Assembly: GCA_020852175.1 (NCBI GenBank)
Contig: JADZBH010000004.1
Location: 62,001 to 126,000, forward strand
Length of the DNA stretch: 64,000 nt
Origin: Bryobacterales bacterium
GTDB lineage: Bacteria; Acidobacteriota; Terriglobia; Bryobacterales; Bryobacteraceae
Direction: 5' to 3'
The stretch's first letter is position 1. Each line of letters opens with the position of its first letter. Both the position numbers and the translations under genes were made by a program. Below, piece after piece: positions 25,544-34,294 of this stretch. The notes below the pieces were generated by a model. It searched no databases. It was not told the origin of the DNA and was given only the letters and a program-made list of their open reading frames with translations.

Positions 25544-26971
25544 ATGAGCACTGTCACCAATACGCTCGCGGCCGAATACAAGGTCGCCGATCTCGCCCTG
25601 GCCGGCTGGGGCCGCAAGGAAATCAGCATTGCCGAGCACGAAATGCCGGGGCTGATGTCGATCCGGAAGAAATACGCGGCGGAAAAGCCGCTCAAGGGCG
25701 TCCGCGTGACGGGCAGCCTGCACATGACGATTCAGACGGCCGTGCTGATCGAGACGTTGAAGGACCTGGGCGCGGACGTGCGCTGGGCTTCCTGCAACAT
25801 CTTCTCGACGCAGGATCACGCCGCGGCGGCGATCGCCGTGGCGGGCACTCCCGTGTTTGCCTGGAAGGGCGAGACTCTGGAGGAGTACTGGGATTGCACC
25901 TACCAGGCGATCTGTTTCCCCGGCGGGAAGGGTCCGGAACTGGTGGTGGACGACGGCGGCGACGTGACGCTGCTGCTCCACAAGGGCTATGAGCTGGAAC
26001 AGGGCTCCGGCTGGGTGAACACGCCTTCGGGAAGCCATGAAGAGAAGGTGATCAAGGACCTGCTGAAGAAGGTCCACGCGGAGGACCCCAAGCGCTGGAC
26101 CGGTATCGTGAAGTCCTGGCGCGGCGTGAGCGAGGAGACCACGACGGGCGTGCACCGCTTGTACCAGATGCAGAAGGAAGGCAAGCTGCTGGTGCCGGCG
26201 ATCAACGTGAACGATTCGGTGACCAAGTCGAAGTTCGACAACCTGTACGGCTGCCGCGAGTCCCTGGCCGACGGCATCAAGCGCGCCACCGACGTCATGA
26301 TGGCCGGCAAGGTGGCCGTGGTCTGCGGCTACGGCGACGTGGGCAAGGGTTCGGCGCATTCTCTGCGGGGCATGGGCGCGCGCGTGATCGTGACCGAGAT
26401 CGACCCGATCAACGCCCTGCAGGCGGCCATGGAAGGCTTCCAGGTGACGACGGTCGAGGAGACTTTGGGCCTGGGCGACATCTATGTGACGACGACGGGC
26501 AACGTGGACATCCTCACCCTGGAGCACATGCGCCACATGAAGGACCAGGCGATCGTGTGCAATATCGGCCACTTCGACAACGAGATTCAGGTGGACCGCC
26601 TGAACACGATGGAAGGAGTGGTGCGTACCAACATCAAGCCGCAGGTGGATATGTACACCTTCCCCGAGGGCAACAGCCTCTACCTGTTGGCCGAGGGCCG
26701 GCTGGTGAACCTGGGCTGCGCGACCGGGCACCCCAGTTTCGTCATGTCGAACAGCTTCGCCAACCAGACACTGGCGCAGATCGACCTGTGGCGCAAGAAA
26801 GACGAGTACAAGGTGGGCGTCTACACTCTTCCTAAGTATCTCGACGAGGAGGTGGCGCGTCTGCACCTGGAGAAGATCGGGGTGAAGTTGACCACTCTGT
26901 CGAAGAAGCAGGCCGAGTACATCGGCGTGCCGGTGGAAGGCCCCTACAAGCCCGAACACTACCGTTACTGA
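25544..26971 (+). CDS. ahcY: Adenosylhomocysteinase
   Basis: A full-length 475-residue S-adenosylhomocysteine hydrolase, which splits SAH into adenosine and homocysteine and so clears the product of methyltransferases. Visible are the substrate segment ([17 protein letters not shown]), the DHAAAA stretch, the NAD-binding [21 protein letters not shown], and the invariant C-terminal PEHYRY with Lys and Tyr that contact NAD of the partner subunit. AGGAG lies 13 bases before the ATG. A strong terminator follows. It is likely controlled by the divergent ArsR-methyltransferase protein. Confidence 0.97.
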   Translation: MSTVTNTLAAEYKVADLALAGWGRKEISIAEHEMPGLMSIRKKYAAEKPLKGVRVTGSLHMTIQTAVLIETLKDLGADVRWASCNIFSTQDHAAAAIAVAGTPVFAWKGETLEEYWDCTYQAICFPGGKGPELVVDDGGDVTLLLHKGYELEQGSGWVNTPSGSHEEKVIKDLLKKVHAEDPKRWTGIVKSWRGVSEETTTGVHRLYQMQKEGKLLVPAINVNDSVTKSKFDNLYGCRESLADGIKRATDVMMAGKVAVVCGYGDVGKGSAHSLRGMGARVIVTEIDPINALQAAMEGFQVTTVEETLGLGDIYVTTTGNVDILTLEHMRHMKDQAIVCNIGHFDNEIQVDRLNTMEGVVRTNIKPQVDMYTFPEGNSLYLLAEGRLVNLGCATGHPSFVMSNSFANQTLAQIDLWRKKDEYKVGVYTLPKYLDEEVARLHLEKIGVKLTTLSKKQAEYIGVPVEGPYKPEHYRY

Positions 26972-27063
26972 CGCGTACGGTCGCGCACCCCGGAGTCTCG
27001 CCGCCGGACAGGCGGACGGGGCGCTGAACGGTCGAAGACCGCGACTCCAATGGGTTCAGAAGG

Positions 27064-27091
27064 CCGCCACTCGAAAGGGTGGCGGTTTTTT
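27064..27091 (+). terminator. Intrinsic terminator after ahcY
   Basis: A 9-base stem (CCGCCACTC with GGGTGGCGG, one wobble pair) closes a GAAA tetraloop and is followed by six T. It lies 92 bases after the ahcY stop. Confidence 0.9.
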
Positions 27092-27153
27092 GCGTCCGGA
27101 TGCCACGGGCCTGCCGGATTGCAGCCGGGCCTGGCTATGATAGGCTATCAACG

Positions 27154-27873
27154 ATGATCGATTCCGCCACCAAGGCCCCTGCTCCCGTTACCGATATCCC
27201 GCCTGCCAGCTTACACTCCCTGGGTCGCTCCACCGCCGTTCCAGACCGCCTGGTCGAACTGTTCCGCAACCTGATTTTGAAGGGAGAATGGGCGCCCGGC
27301 GCCCCCATCGTGGAAACGGGCATCGCCAAGGCGATCGGCGTCTCCCAACCGACGGTGCGAGAGGCGCTCAAACATTTGGAGGCCGAAGGATTGATCCTGC
27401 GCCGGCCGTTTCGGAGCTGCGAGGTAACGAAACTGTCCCGCGAGGAGGTGGACCAGATCTTCCGCCTGCGCCTGGAATGGGAGCCGTTAGCGGCGGAACT
27501 GGCGGTCGAGAACCGGGCCAACTGGAAAAGCGAGCAGCTTCTTGAAGCAGTGGACCGGCTGGTGAGGGCCGCTGAAAGAGGCGACAGCGATGCCTTCTAC
27601 AACCATGACCTGGAGTTTCACAGGTTCCTTTGGGCTTGCACGGGCAACCCTTTTCTGGTGAAATCACTCTCTCAAATCACGATTCCTCTCTTTGCCTTTT
27701 GGACGTTGCGGCATTTGAGGGAGTCCGAAGTGGACCTTCCGAAGCAGGCGGCGGCTCATAAGCGGTTCGCGCTCGCCATCCTGTCGGACGACAAACGGAC
27801 CGCCCGCGACACGACGCGGGAGGCAATGCAGGGATTCTGGGAAGACGGTGCGCGCGTCGCGGGAGGTGCGTGA
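27154..27873 (+). CDS. GntR-family transcriptional regulator (FadR subfamily)
   Basis: A 239-residue regulator. Residues about 25-95 hold the GntR winged helix (GAPIVETGIAKAIGVSQPTVREALKHLEAEGLI), and 100-230 a helical FCD effector domain with acidic and His residues for a metal (about Asp in HDLEFHRFLW and His in AAHKRFA). FCD members bind small organic acids. The start at 27154 was chosen as the first ATG after the ahcY terminator that keeps the domain. It is 3 bases ahead of two nitrilase-family genes, which it may control. Confidence 0.88.
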   Translation: MIDSATKAPAPVTDIPPASLHSLGRSTAVPDRLVELFRNLILKGEWAPGAPIVETGIAKAIGVSQPTVREALKHLEAEGLILRRPFRSCEVTKLSREEVDQIFRLRLEWEPLAAELAVENRANWKSEQLLEAVDRLVRAAERGDSDAFYNHDLEFHRFLWACTGNPFLVKSLSQITIPLFAFWTLRHLRESEVDLPKQAAAHKRFALAILSDDKRTARDTTREAMQGFWEDGARVAGGA

Positions 27874-27876
27874 AGC

Positions 27877-28803
27877 ATGAAACTCAGCCGCCGGTCGATC
27901 GTGACTTCAGGGACGCTCTCGCTGGCCGCCTCGCCGGGCGCCGCGAGCCAGTCCTCGCCACCGCCGGAGAACGAACTGCGCGTGGCCGCCTGTCAAATTC
28001 TTACCTTTCCAGACACTAAGCGGAGCGCGGAAAAGATCTGTGACTGGATCGCGAAGGCGGCCCATGACAAAGCCCAGGTGGTTCTGTTTCCTGAAGCGGC
28101 GGTCTGCGGCTATGCCGCGGACCCGGAATACTGGAAGACCGTCAACCCGCGCGATTTCGAGGCGGCCGAGAGCAGCATCGCCTCCGTGGCGCGGCAGTTG
28201 CGTATCGCCGTGATCCTGGGCACGGCTCATTGGGAAGACGGCAAGGTCCACAACAGCGTGCTGGCCCTCGACAGGGATGGCCGCGCGAAGGGCCGCTACT
28301 CCAAGACCTTTCTGGCCGAATCCTGGCCGGCGCCGGGACGCAAACTGCCCGTTTGGACGATCGCCGGAGTCAAGTCATGCTTCATCATCTGCCACGACAT
28401 ACGGTATCCCGAGCTGGTACGGCTTCCGGTGGTTGCCGGCGCGCAGATCTGCTATTACCCGAGCAACGAAAGCGGTCTGGTGGAAGAGCACAAGTTGTCC
28501 GCCTACCGGGCCATGCCCATCTCGCGCGCCACCGAAAATTCGATCTACCTGGTGATGGCGAACGCGCCCGCGGATGCGAATAACGTGCGCTCCCCCTCTC
28601 AGTCGCACGGCAACAGCAAGATCGTCCACCCTAACGGCACGGTGCTGGCCGAGACGGGTTACTTCAATGAAACGCTGGTCGCGGCCACCATCGACCTGAA
28701 GGCCGCCGATCGCGCCATGGCACGGCGGGCCGCGAACGAAACCGGGCCGGTGAGCCGGTGGTTGCGGGAGGGTTCGAAAATGGTGGAAGGCGATGTCAGT
28801 TAA
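27877..28803 (+). CDS. Carbon-nitrogen hydrolase, Tat-exported
   Basis: A 308-residue nitrilase-superfamily protein with an N-terminal Tat-type signal (KLSRRSIVTSGTLSLAAS). The catalytic Glu73 (LFPEAAV), Lys143 (GRYSKTF) and Cys172 (FIICHDIRYPE) are all present. The family hydrolyses nitriles, amides or carbamates; the substrate here is unknown. It begins 3 bases after the GntR gene and overlaps the next nitrilase gene by 11 bases, so the three form an operon. Confidence 0.9.
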   Translation: MKLSRRSIVTSGTLSLAASPGAASQSSPPPENELRVAACQILTFPDTKRSAEKICDWIAKAAHDKAQVVLFPEAAVCGYAADPEYWKTVNPRDFEAAESSIASVARQLRIAVILGTAHWEDGKVHNSVLALDRDGRAKGRYSKTFLAESWPAPGRKLPVWTIAGVKSCFIICHDIRYPELVRLPVVAGAQICYYPSNESGLVEEHKLSAYRAMPISRATENSIYLVMANAPADANNVRSPSQSHGNSKIVHPNGTVLAETGYFNETLVAATIDLKAADRAMARRAANETGPVSRWLREGSKMVEGDVS

Positions 28804-29632
28804 GGCGATCTTAGTTAAGGTTTGGCTTTCGCTTCTAATACTCGCGGCGGCGGCCCTCGCCCAGACTCCCCGGTTCGTCGTGGCCGGATTGCGGGTGATG
28901 CCCGATCGCTGGGACAAGGAGGCGAACCTACGGAAGCTGGATACGTTCACGCGCGAAGCCGCGGCCAGGGGCGCGAACGCCGTCATCACTCCCGAAGGCT
29001 TTCTCGACGGCTATGTCGGCAACGACCGCGATCTGGACAAAAAACGATATTTCGACACGGCCGAACCCGTCGATGGCCCGTCGCTGCGCCGCGTGCGCGA
29101 TCTCGCGCGTGAGTTGAAGATCCATCTGGCGGTCGGCTTCCCTGAACTGCGGGGAGGCCAGGTGTTCAACACAGTGGCCATTTTCGGTCCTGACGGCGCG
29201 CTGGTAAGCCGCTACTCGAAGACGCATTGCGGCGGCGAGCCGCACAATACGGAAGGAACCGAATTTCCCGTGGTCTCGACGCCGCTTGGCCGTTGGGGCA
29301 CGCTGATCTGTCTCGACCGCCAGCTACCGGAGACCGCCCGGATTCTCGCCATCAAAGGCGCGCAATTGATCCTGGTGCCCTCGTATGGAATGTACGGCGA
29401 GATGAACGACGCCATGATGAGGACGCGCGCCTATGAAAACGGCGTGTACGTGGCCTTCGTCCACCCCAAGCGGGTTCTGATCGTGGATCCAAAGGGTACC
29501 GTGATCGCCTCGGATCGGGGGGACAAGGACCAGGCCGTCCTCGGTGAGATTACTCTGGACAGCCGCGTCGGGCGCGGCCCCATCGGCGCCCGCCGTCCCG
29601 GAATTTACGGCGAACTCCTCAAGGCCCGGTAA
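28793..29632 (+). CDS. Carbon-nitrogen hydrolase, Sec-exported
   Basis: A 279-residue nitrilase-superfamily protein with a Sec signal peptide (VKVWLSLLILAAAALAQ). The triad is Glu68 (VITPEGF), Lys143 (RYSKTHC) and Cys173 (LICLDRQLPE). It differs from its upstream neighbour well beyond the signal, so it is not a recent duplicate. It overlaps that gene by 11 bases and shares its operon. Substrate unknown. Confidence 0.9.
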   Translation: MSVKAILVKVWLSLLILAAAALAQTPRFVVAGLRVMPDRWDKEANLRKLDTFTREAAARGANAVITPEGFLDGYVGNDRDLDKKRYFDTAEPVDGPSLRRVRDLARELKIHLAVGFPELRGGQVFNTVAIFGPDGALVSRYSKTHCGGEPHNTEGTEFPVVSTPLGRWGTLICLDRQLPETARILAIKGAQLILVPSYGMYGEMNDAMMRTRAYENGVYVAFVHPKRVLIVDPKGTVIASDRGDKDQAVLGEITLDSRVGRGPIGARRPGIYGELLKAR

Positions 29633-29666
29633 CCGCCCTGCCCCGCTCGCGGGAAAGCGCCGCGCC

Positions 29667-30155
29667 TCATATCATTCCGCGCTTCCGGATATCCCAGGAC
29701 CAAGCGGATTCGCCGCAGGCCTTGCACCCCGCAAGCCCGGCCGAGCACTGGTGATGATATCTCCTGCGGCATGAGGTACAGAGCCGGAATCTGACCAGTT
29801 CCGCCTCGATCTTCTGGCTTAAATACTCCTGACAGAGGCCGCAGGTGGCCTCGGGAATCGGGGGTTTATTATCCAGCGCCGCCTGCATGCGGCTCCAAAA
29901 CTCAATGGGCGTGACCGCCAGGTTTCCAGCGAACGAGTGCCTGCCGACGAGTTCGTCGGCCAGGAACATCAGATCCAATTCGCTGATTGACTTCGTCCTC
30001 CAACTTGCATACGAGTAGTCCCAGACGTCATCCGCCCAAAGTTCCACAACCTCCGTCACCTGAGGATCATTCATTTTCTTGAAATAACGCTTCACCAGCG
30101 CGGGAACGTCCCGCGTGGCCACAATCACTTCCAGCTTTTTCCTGAAGGGCCACAT
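29667..30155 (-). CDS. Small protein with C-terminal PHD/RING-like zinc finger
   Basis: A 162-residue protein. The C-terminal third has four Cys/His pairs: Cys105-Cys108, Cys126-Cys129, His134 or His135 with Cys137, and Cys144-Cys147. That C-x2-C, C-x2-C, H-x2-C, C-x2-C order is the C4HC3-type cross-brace layout seen in PHD and prokaryotic RING-like fingers. The first 100 residues are alpha/beta without a recognised family; ELWADDVWDYSYASW is notable. The ATG at 30155 has GGAG 10 bases upstream; a TTG nine bases earlier sits too close to it. Function unknown. Confidence 0.65.
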   Translation of the reverse strand: MWPFRKKLEVIVATRDVPALVKRYFKKMNDPQVTEVVELWADDVWDYSYASWRTKSISELDLMFLADELVGRHSFAGNLAVTPIEFWSRMQAALDNKPPIPEATCGLCQEYLSQKIEAELVRFRLCTSCRRRYHHQCSAGLAGCKACGESAWSWDIRKRGMI

Positions 30156-30330
30156 TGCTCGCAAACTCCTCTACAGGAATCCCTGGCCGGCGGTTTCCGC
30201 GCCGCGCGGCGCGGAAAGACCCGCTGATGCCTGTGCGCCACAGCGATCCTAACGGGCCTCCGTGGATCCAGCAATGTCCAAGTGTGTTCATTCCGCCCGC
30301 GGACAGCTTTGGGCAGCGTGTAACGTCCCG

Positions 30331-30534
30331 TCAGCGCGCCCACTCCACCATGGCGATGTCCTCCACCTCGTCCATCCCCTGGCACCACGCTACCGTGCTG
30401 CCATCGGCGCTCACCGTGAACCCCGTCCTGAGGTCATGAACCTCCGGGCTCTGCCCCACACGTTCCACCCGTTTGGTGTCGAACCGGTACCGTTCGATCA
30501 GCCCCAAGGGGTCCAGCCGCGCGTACGGAATGGC
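30331..30534 (-). pseudogene. C-terminal remnant of a PD40 beta-propeller protein
   Basis: On the minus strand, 67 codons without a start read as the end of a PD40/TolB-like propeller: RYRFDTKRVERVG, then GFTVSADGSTVAWCQ and EDIAMVEWAR before the stop. This matches the usual closing blade of acidobacterial PD40 proteins (GFTVSPDGR, then DIMLVE). No upstream part is present, because the next gene's coding sequence begins at once. It is therefore a decayed fragment. The rest of the 30156-30565 gap shows nothing I can support. Confidence 0.5.
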
Positions 30535-30565
30535 CCCGCTGCCGGATCCTGCCGCCCGCGCCGGC

Positions 30566-31753
30566 TTACTCGCCGTGCCGGATCCAGTACACCTTGTTGC
30601 CCGCGTCTTCCGACATCAGCATCGACCCATCCTTGCGCACCAGCAATCCAACGGGCCGCCCCCACACATCCTTGCTCTCGGGGTTCAGCATGAACCCGGT
30701 CAGGAACTCCTCCTGCGGTCCGTCCGGCTTGCCGTCGCGGAACGGAATGAACGCGATCGAATAACCGGCCCGCTTGGCCCTGTTGGAGGAGCCGCGCAGG
30801 GCCAGGAAGGCGCCGTTGCGATATTTCGACGGGAACTGCCGGGCCGTATAAAAGCGCGCATCCATCACGGCGACGTGCGCCGGCTGCAACACTACGTCGG
30901 GCACGGCCGTCTTGGCCACCAGGTCGGGCCTCTGCCCTTTGTTGCGCAGCTCCTCGTTTGGACCGATGTAGGCATACGGCCAGCCGTAGAACGCGCCGGG
31001 GCGGACCGAGGTGAAGTAATCCGGCACTAGGTCGTCGCCCAGCCCATCCCGCTCCTGCACGCTCGCCCACAACTGGCGGGATTCCGGGCTCCAGGCAAGC
31101 CCCACGGGATTGCGCAGTCCGCCCGCCACCACCTCGCGGCCGGAACCGTCGGGGTTGAAACGCAGCACGGCGGCGCGGTATTCGGGGCCGCCCGGATCGA
31201 CGTTCGAAGCCGAGCCGATCCCCACATAGAGCTTCGCTCCCTTGGCGTCGAACAGCAGCGTCCGGGTCCAGTGGCCCTGTCCGTCGCCCGCCAGCGGCAC
31301 GATCTCTTCGGCGGGTCCGGCCTCGCGCGCCTTCGCGTTGTAGGGATAGCGCTTGATCGAAGTCGCTTCGGCCACATACAAATAGTTCTTCCACAGCGCC
31401 ATTCCGAAGGGCCGGTCGAGCCCGCCCAGCAGCTTCTTCTTCTCCGTCCCGTCGATCCTGCCATCCCGGTTGGCGTCGGAAAGCACGAACACCGAGCCGT
31501 CCTTCACGCTGTCGGTGACGAAGATCTCGCCGCGCGGCCCCTCCACCAGATAACGGGGCTTGGCGAAGCCGGATGCGAACTCGGACACCGTGAACCCTTG
31601 CGGCACGCGGATCGCCACTCCGTCGGGCTGCGGCACCACGCGCGGCCCGTTCGTGACGGACGGCGTGTGATAAGGCGGCGGCAGTTTGGGCGGGTCCGCC
31701 GGCCAGGCGGCAAGCGAACACGCCACGAGCGTCAACATGAGACGAATGCGCAT
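30566..31753 (-). CDS. PQQ-type glucose/sorbosone dehydrogenase-like protein
   Basis: A 395-residue exported six-bladed propeller protein with a signal peptide (residues 1-19). Family features include GFAKPRYLVEGPRGEIFVTDS, the calcium-binding-like DANRDGRIDG insert (EF-hand type), GGLRNPVGLAWSP and YGWPYAYIG. Soluble PQQ-dependent dehydrogenases pass electrons from sugars to cytochromes or quinone. It is the last gene of an operon that begins with a diheme cytochrome c, a plausible electron partner. No PQQ synthesis genes are in the window. Confidence 0.85.
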   Translation of the reverse strand: MRIRLMLTLVACSLAAWPADPPKLPPPYHTPSVTNGPRVVPQPDGVAIRVPQGFTVSEFASGFAKPRYLVEGPRGEIFVTDSVKDGSVFVLSDANRDGRIDGTEKKKLLGGLDRPFGMALWKNYLYVAEATSIKRYPYNAKAREAGPAEEIVPLAGDGQGHWTRTLLFDAKGAKLYVGIGSASNVDPGGPEYRAAVLRFNPDGSGREVVAGGLRNPVGLAWSPESRQLWASVQERDGLGDDLVPDYFTSVRPGAFYGWPYAYIGPNEELRNKGQRPDLVAKTAVPDVVLQPAHVAVMDARFYTARQFPSKYRNGAFLALRGSSNRAKRAGYSIAFIPFRDGKPDGPQEEFLTGFMLNPESKDVWGRPVGLLVRKDGSMLMSEDAGNKVYWIRHGE

Positions 31754-31789
31754 CCGGTCATTATACGGCGCGCGGAGGCGGCTGGCGCG

Positions 31790-32428
31790 TTACTTGCCCT
31801 TAGTGCGCTTCTCGCCCGGCTCCGGCGGCCAGGGCAGGAACTTCCCCTTCTTCTCGTCCCAGGCCCGCACCGCGCCCGTCTCGATATCGAACACCCATCC
31901 GAAGAGACCGATCCGCCCCTTCTTCCACTTCGCCGCGACACTGGGATGCGTCTTCAGGTTTTCAACTTGCATCAACACGTTCAATTCGGTGAGCATCTCC
32001 AGGCGCTCGACCGGATCCTCGATCTCGGCCACCTCCTCCGGCGACGGTCCAAACTCCAGCCAGTGCCGTACCGCCGGCAGCTTCTTCACGGTCTTGGGAG
32101 AGAGAATCCCCTTCATCACGCCGCAGTCGGAATGGCCGCAGACGATGATGTTGGGCACCTGCAACACGCCCACGGCATACTCGATGGAAGCCGACGCCGC
32201 TCCCATGAGCTTCGTCGAAAACACGGGCGCGATGTTGCCCGGGTTCCGTTCGACGAACAGCTCACCCGGACGCGTGTCGGTGATCAGGTTGGGCACCACG
32301 CGCGAATCCGAGCAGGCGATCATCAACGCGTGCGGCTCCTGGCCTTCCGACAACTGGCCGAACATGCCGCGCATGTGCGGATATATATAGTTCCGAAACC
32401 TGAGAACTCCTTGAGCGATCGTCTCCAT
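31790..32428 (-). CDS. Beta-class carbonic anhydrase
   Basis: A 212-residue beta carbonic anhydrase. Zinc ligands and dyad are visible: Cys39 and Asp41-Arg43 in ACSDSR, His99 and Cys102 in CGHSDCG. The active-site loop ELFVERNPGNIAPVF and SIEYAVGVL are also present. It interconverts CO2 and bicarbonate in the cytoplasm. The start at 32428 fits the family better than a frame seven codons longer. It lies 39 bases after the RidA gene and 36 before the dehydrogenase. Confidence 0.95.
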   Translation of the reverse strand: METIAQGVLRFRNYIYPHMRGMFGQLSEGQEPHALMIACSDSRVVPNLITDTRPGELFVERNPGNIAPVFSTKLMGAASASIEYAVGVLQVPNIIVCGHSDCGVMKGILSPKTVKKLPAVRHWLEFGPSPEEVAEIEDPVERLEMLTELNVLMQVENLKTHPSVAAKWKKGRIGLFGWVFDIETGAVRAWDEKKGKFLPWPPEPGEKRTKGK

Positions 32429-32467
32429 GCAGGCATCGTACCAACTCACGCTGTCCGCGCGGACCCG

Positions 32468-33280
32468 CTATTTCACGGCCAGCACGCTGACGCTCACCAG
32501 CGCCGGATACCGGACGCCCCTGGCCTGGCGCGACTGCGCCGGAGCGGAAGGAGCGATCGTCGTCCGCGTGGGCGGCGCCTCTTTCGGAAAGAATGCGCCA
32601 TAAGCGGCGTTCATTTTGGCGAACTCCTCCACGTTGTCCAGCCGTACGTTGGTCGCCACCACATCGGCCAGCGTGTAGCCTTGGAGCTTCAAAAGCTCAT
32701 CCAATCCCGCCAGCGTAAGCTTCGTCTGCTCCTCCACCGCCTCGGCACGCGCACCGGACGCCGTGCAAATCACGCCTCCCGAAACCTTCCGGCAGCCCGG
32801 TTTGCCGCCCGGCGAAGGCAGAACCATCCCGGATGCCTGCTTCTTCAGCGCCAGATCGCGCACGGCAATCGCGTTGATCTCCACCGGTATGTCCAGCGGC
32901 ATGCGGTACGCGGCGAACACCAGCCGCTTCGGCGGATTCCGGGGAAAGGTCTCCTTCCACACCCGCTCCATCACCGCCCGCGGAACGGAGCGGTGTAGGT
33001 AGACCTGCGCATACGCGATGTGTTCCATCGTCAACCCGCCGGCCTCCACGATGGCGCGTATGTTCCGCAGCGTCTGCCGCACGTTGGCCTCGGGCGTGTC
33101 TCCATACTTGCCGCTGGCATCGCGCGGCCCCTGCCCGGAGACATACAGGTAGCCGCCGTGACTCACGCCAGGCGCATAGGGACCGGCCGGTTTGATGCCC
33201 GGCGGAAATACCGGCCGCCTCTCCGCGGCCACGCCCGGCAAGGAGGCCAGGCACAGGAACACGGCCCAGAGCCGCATCAT
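32468..33280 (-). CDS. Exported tandem RidA (YjgF) protein
   Basis: A 270-residue protein with a signal peptide (MRLWAVFLCLASLPGVAA) and two RidA-type domains in tandem (about 25-142 and 150-270). The first has the full pattern, with GGYLYVSGQGPRDASG, IVEAGGLTMEHIAYAQVYL and PPKRLVFAAYRMPLDIPVEINAIAV, including the active-site Arg of KRLV. The second (TLAGLDELLKLQGYTLADVV, PPTRTTIAP) is more divergent. RidA normally works in the cytoplasm on reactive enamines, so an exported double form is unusual. It overlaps the cytochrome gene end by a few bases. Confidence 0.87.
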   Translation of the reverse strand: MMRLWAVFLCLASLPGVAAERRPVFPPGIKPAGPYAPGVSHGGYLYVSGQGPRDASGKYGDTPEANVRQTLRNIRAIVEAGGLTMEHIAYAQVYLHRSVPRAVMERVWKETFPRNPPKRLVFAAYRMPLDIPVEINAIAVRDLALKKQASGMVLPSPGGKPGCRKVSGGVICTASGARAEAVEEQTKLTLAGLDELLKLQGYTLADVVATNVRLDNVEEFAKMNAAYGAFFPKEAPPTRTTIAPSAPAQSRQARGVRYPALVSVSVLAVK

Positions 33281-34269
33281 TTCTTCTCCGCCAGCGGCCG
33301 GGTTTCCACCGAGTGTTCCACGGGCTTCAAGGTTTGCAGGAAGGCAAAGAGCGCTTTCAAGTCGTCGTCCTCCATACCATTGAACGACAACCAGGGCATC
33401 ACGGTGAAGTTCTCCTTCGTGGCCGGCGGCGGCGTGCCCTGCGCGTACTCGCGGTATTGCCGGAACTTCTCCAGAAACTGCTTCTCGTCCCAGGTGCCCG
33501 TGCCGGTGCCTTTGTCCGGCGTCAGATTGAAACTCACCGCCAGCAGTCCGGACTTCTCGGTGCCGAACGATTCGCCCCCGGCGTATTGCATCCCTTCCAC
33601 CTGCGAACCACGCCTGGTCGGCGTGTGGCAGGTGCGGCAGCCGGCGATCACACTCAGATACCGCCCGTAGGCGGCGCGGTCGGCGCGGTTGGGCGCCTCC
33701 ACCACGCCGGTCACGGGCTGTGGCGCGCTCTTCACCAGCAGTCCCACGGGAAAATCGATGCGGCTCGGTTCCATCTTCCGTTGGATGGGCGCCAGGGTCC
33801 GGATGAACGCCACGATCGACTCCACATCCTCATCGCTCATCGAACGGAACTCGGTGTAGGGCATCAGCGGGAACAACACCCGCCCGTCGCGGCCGATTCC
33901 CTCCCGGATGGCGCGCATCAGTTCGCCGTCCGTCCAGCCGCCCACGCCGGTTCCGGCGTCGGGAGTGATATTGGGCGAGATGAGAGAGCCCGGCAACCCG
34001 GCTTCCGGGGGCCAGATCTTTCCCGCCCCAATGCCGTCTTTCCGGATCGGCGTGGCGAACCGCGTCCAATCCACTTCCGAATGGCATTCAGCGCAGTTGG
34101 CCACGCTCATGAAGAGGTAGCGCCCCCGCTCGACACGCTCCGGCGTGCGGGGAACCACACGCGCGGAAGGCGGCTGCATCGCAGGCTTGCGCAAGACCAG
34201 ATACGCGAACACGGCGCCCAAAGTCACAACCGCCGCGAACAGAAAGGCCACAGCAATCCGTTTCCACAT
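33277..34269 (-). CDS. Membrane-anchored diheme cytochrome c
   Basis: A 330-residue protein with an N-terminal membrane anchor (residues 5-26) and two c-type domains. Heme sites are CAECH at 59-63 and CRTCH at 211-215. Likely sixth ligands are Met residues near LMPYTEF (about 136) and VMPWLSF (about 293). The double GRYL-heme layout resembles the cytochrome subunits that accept electrons from periplasmic alcohol or sugar dehydrogenases. It is the first gene of the operon that ends with a PQQ-type dehydrogenase. Confidence 0.9.
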   Translation of the reverse strand: MWKRIAVAFLFAAVVTLGAVFAYLVLRKPAMQPPSARVVPRTPERVERGRYLFMSVANCAECHSEVDWTRFATPIRKDGIGAGKIWPPEAGLPGSLISPNITPDAGTGVGGWTDGELMRAIREGIGRDGRVLFPLMPYTEFRSMSDEDVESIVAFIRTLAPIQRKMEPSRIDFPVGLLVKSAPQPVTGVVEAPNRADRAAYGRYLSVIAGCRTCHTPTRRGSQVEGMQYAGGESFGTEKSGLLAVSFNLTPDKGTGTGTWDEKQFLEKFRQYREYAQGTPPPATKENFTVMPWLSFNGMEDDDLKALFAFLQTLKPVEHSVETRPLAEKK

Positions 34270-34294
34270 GATGAATGAGAGAATACTATCCCTG

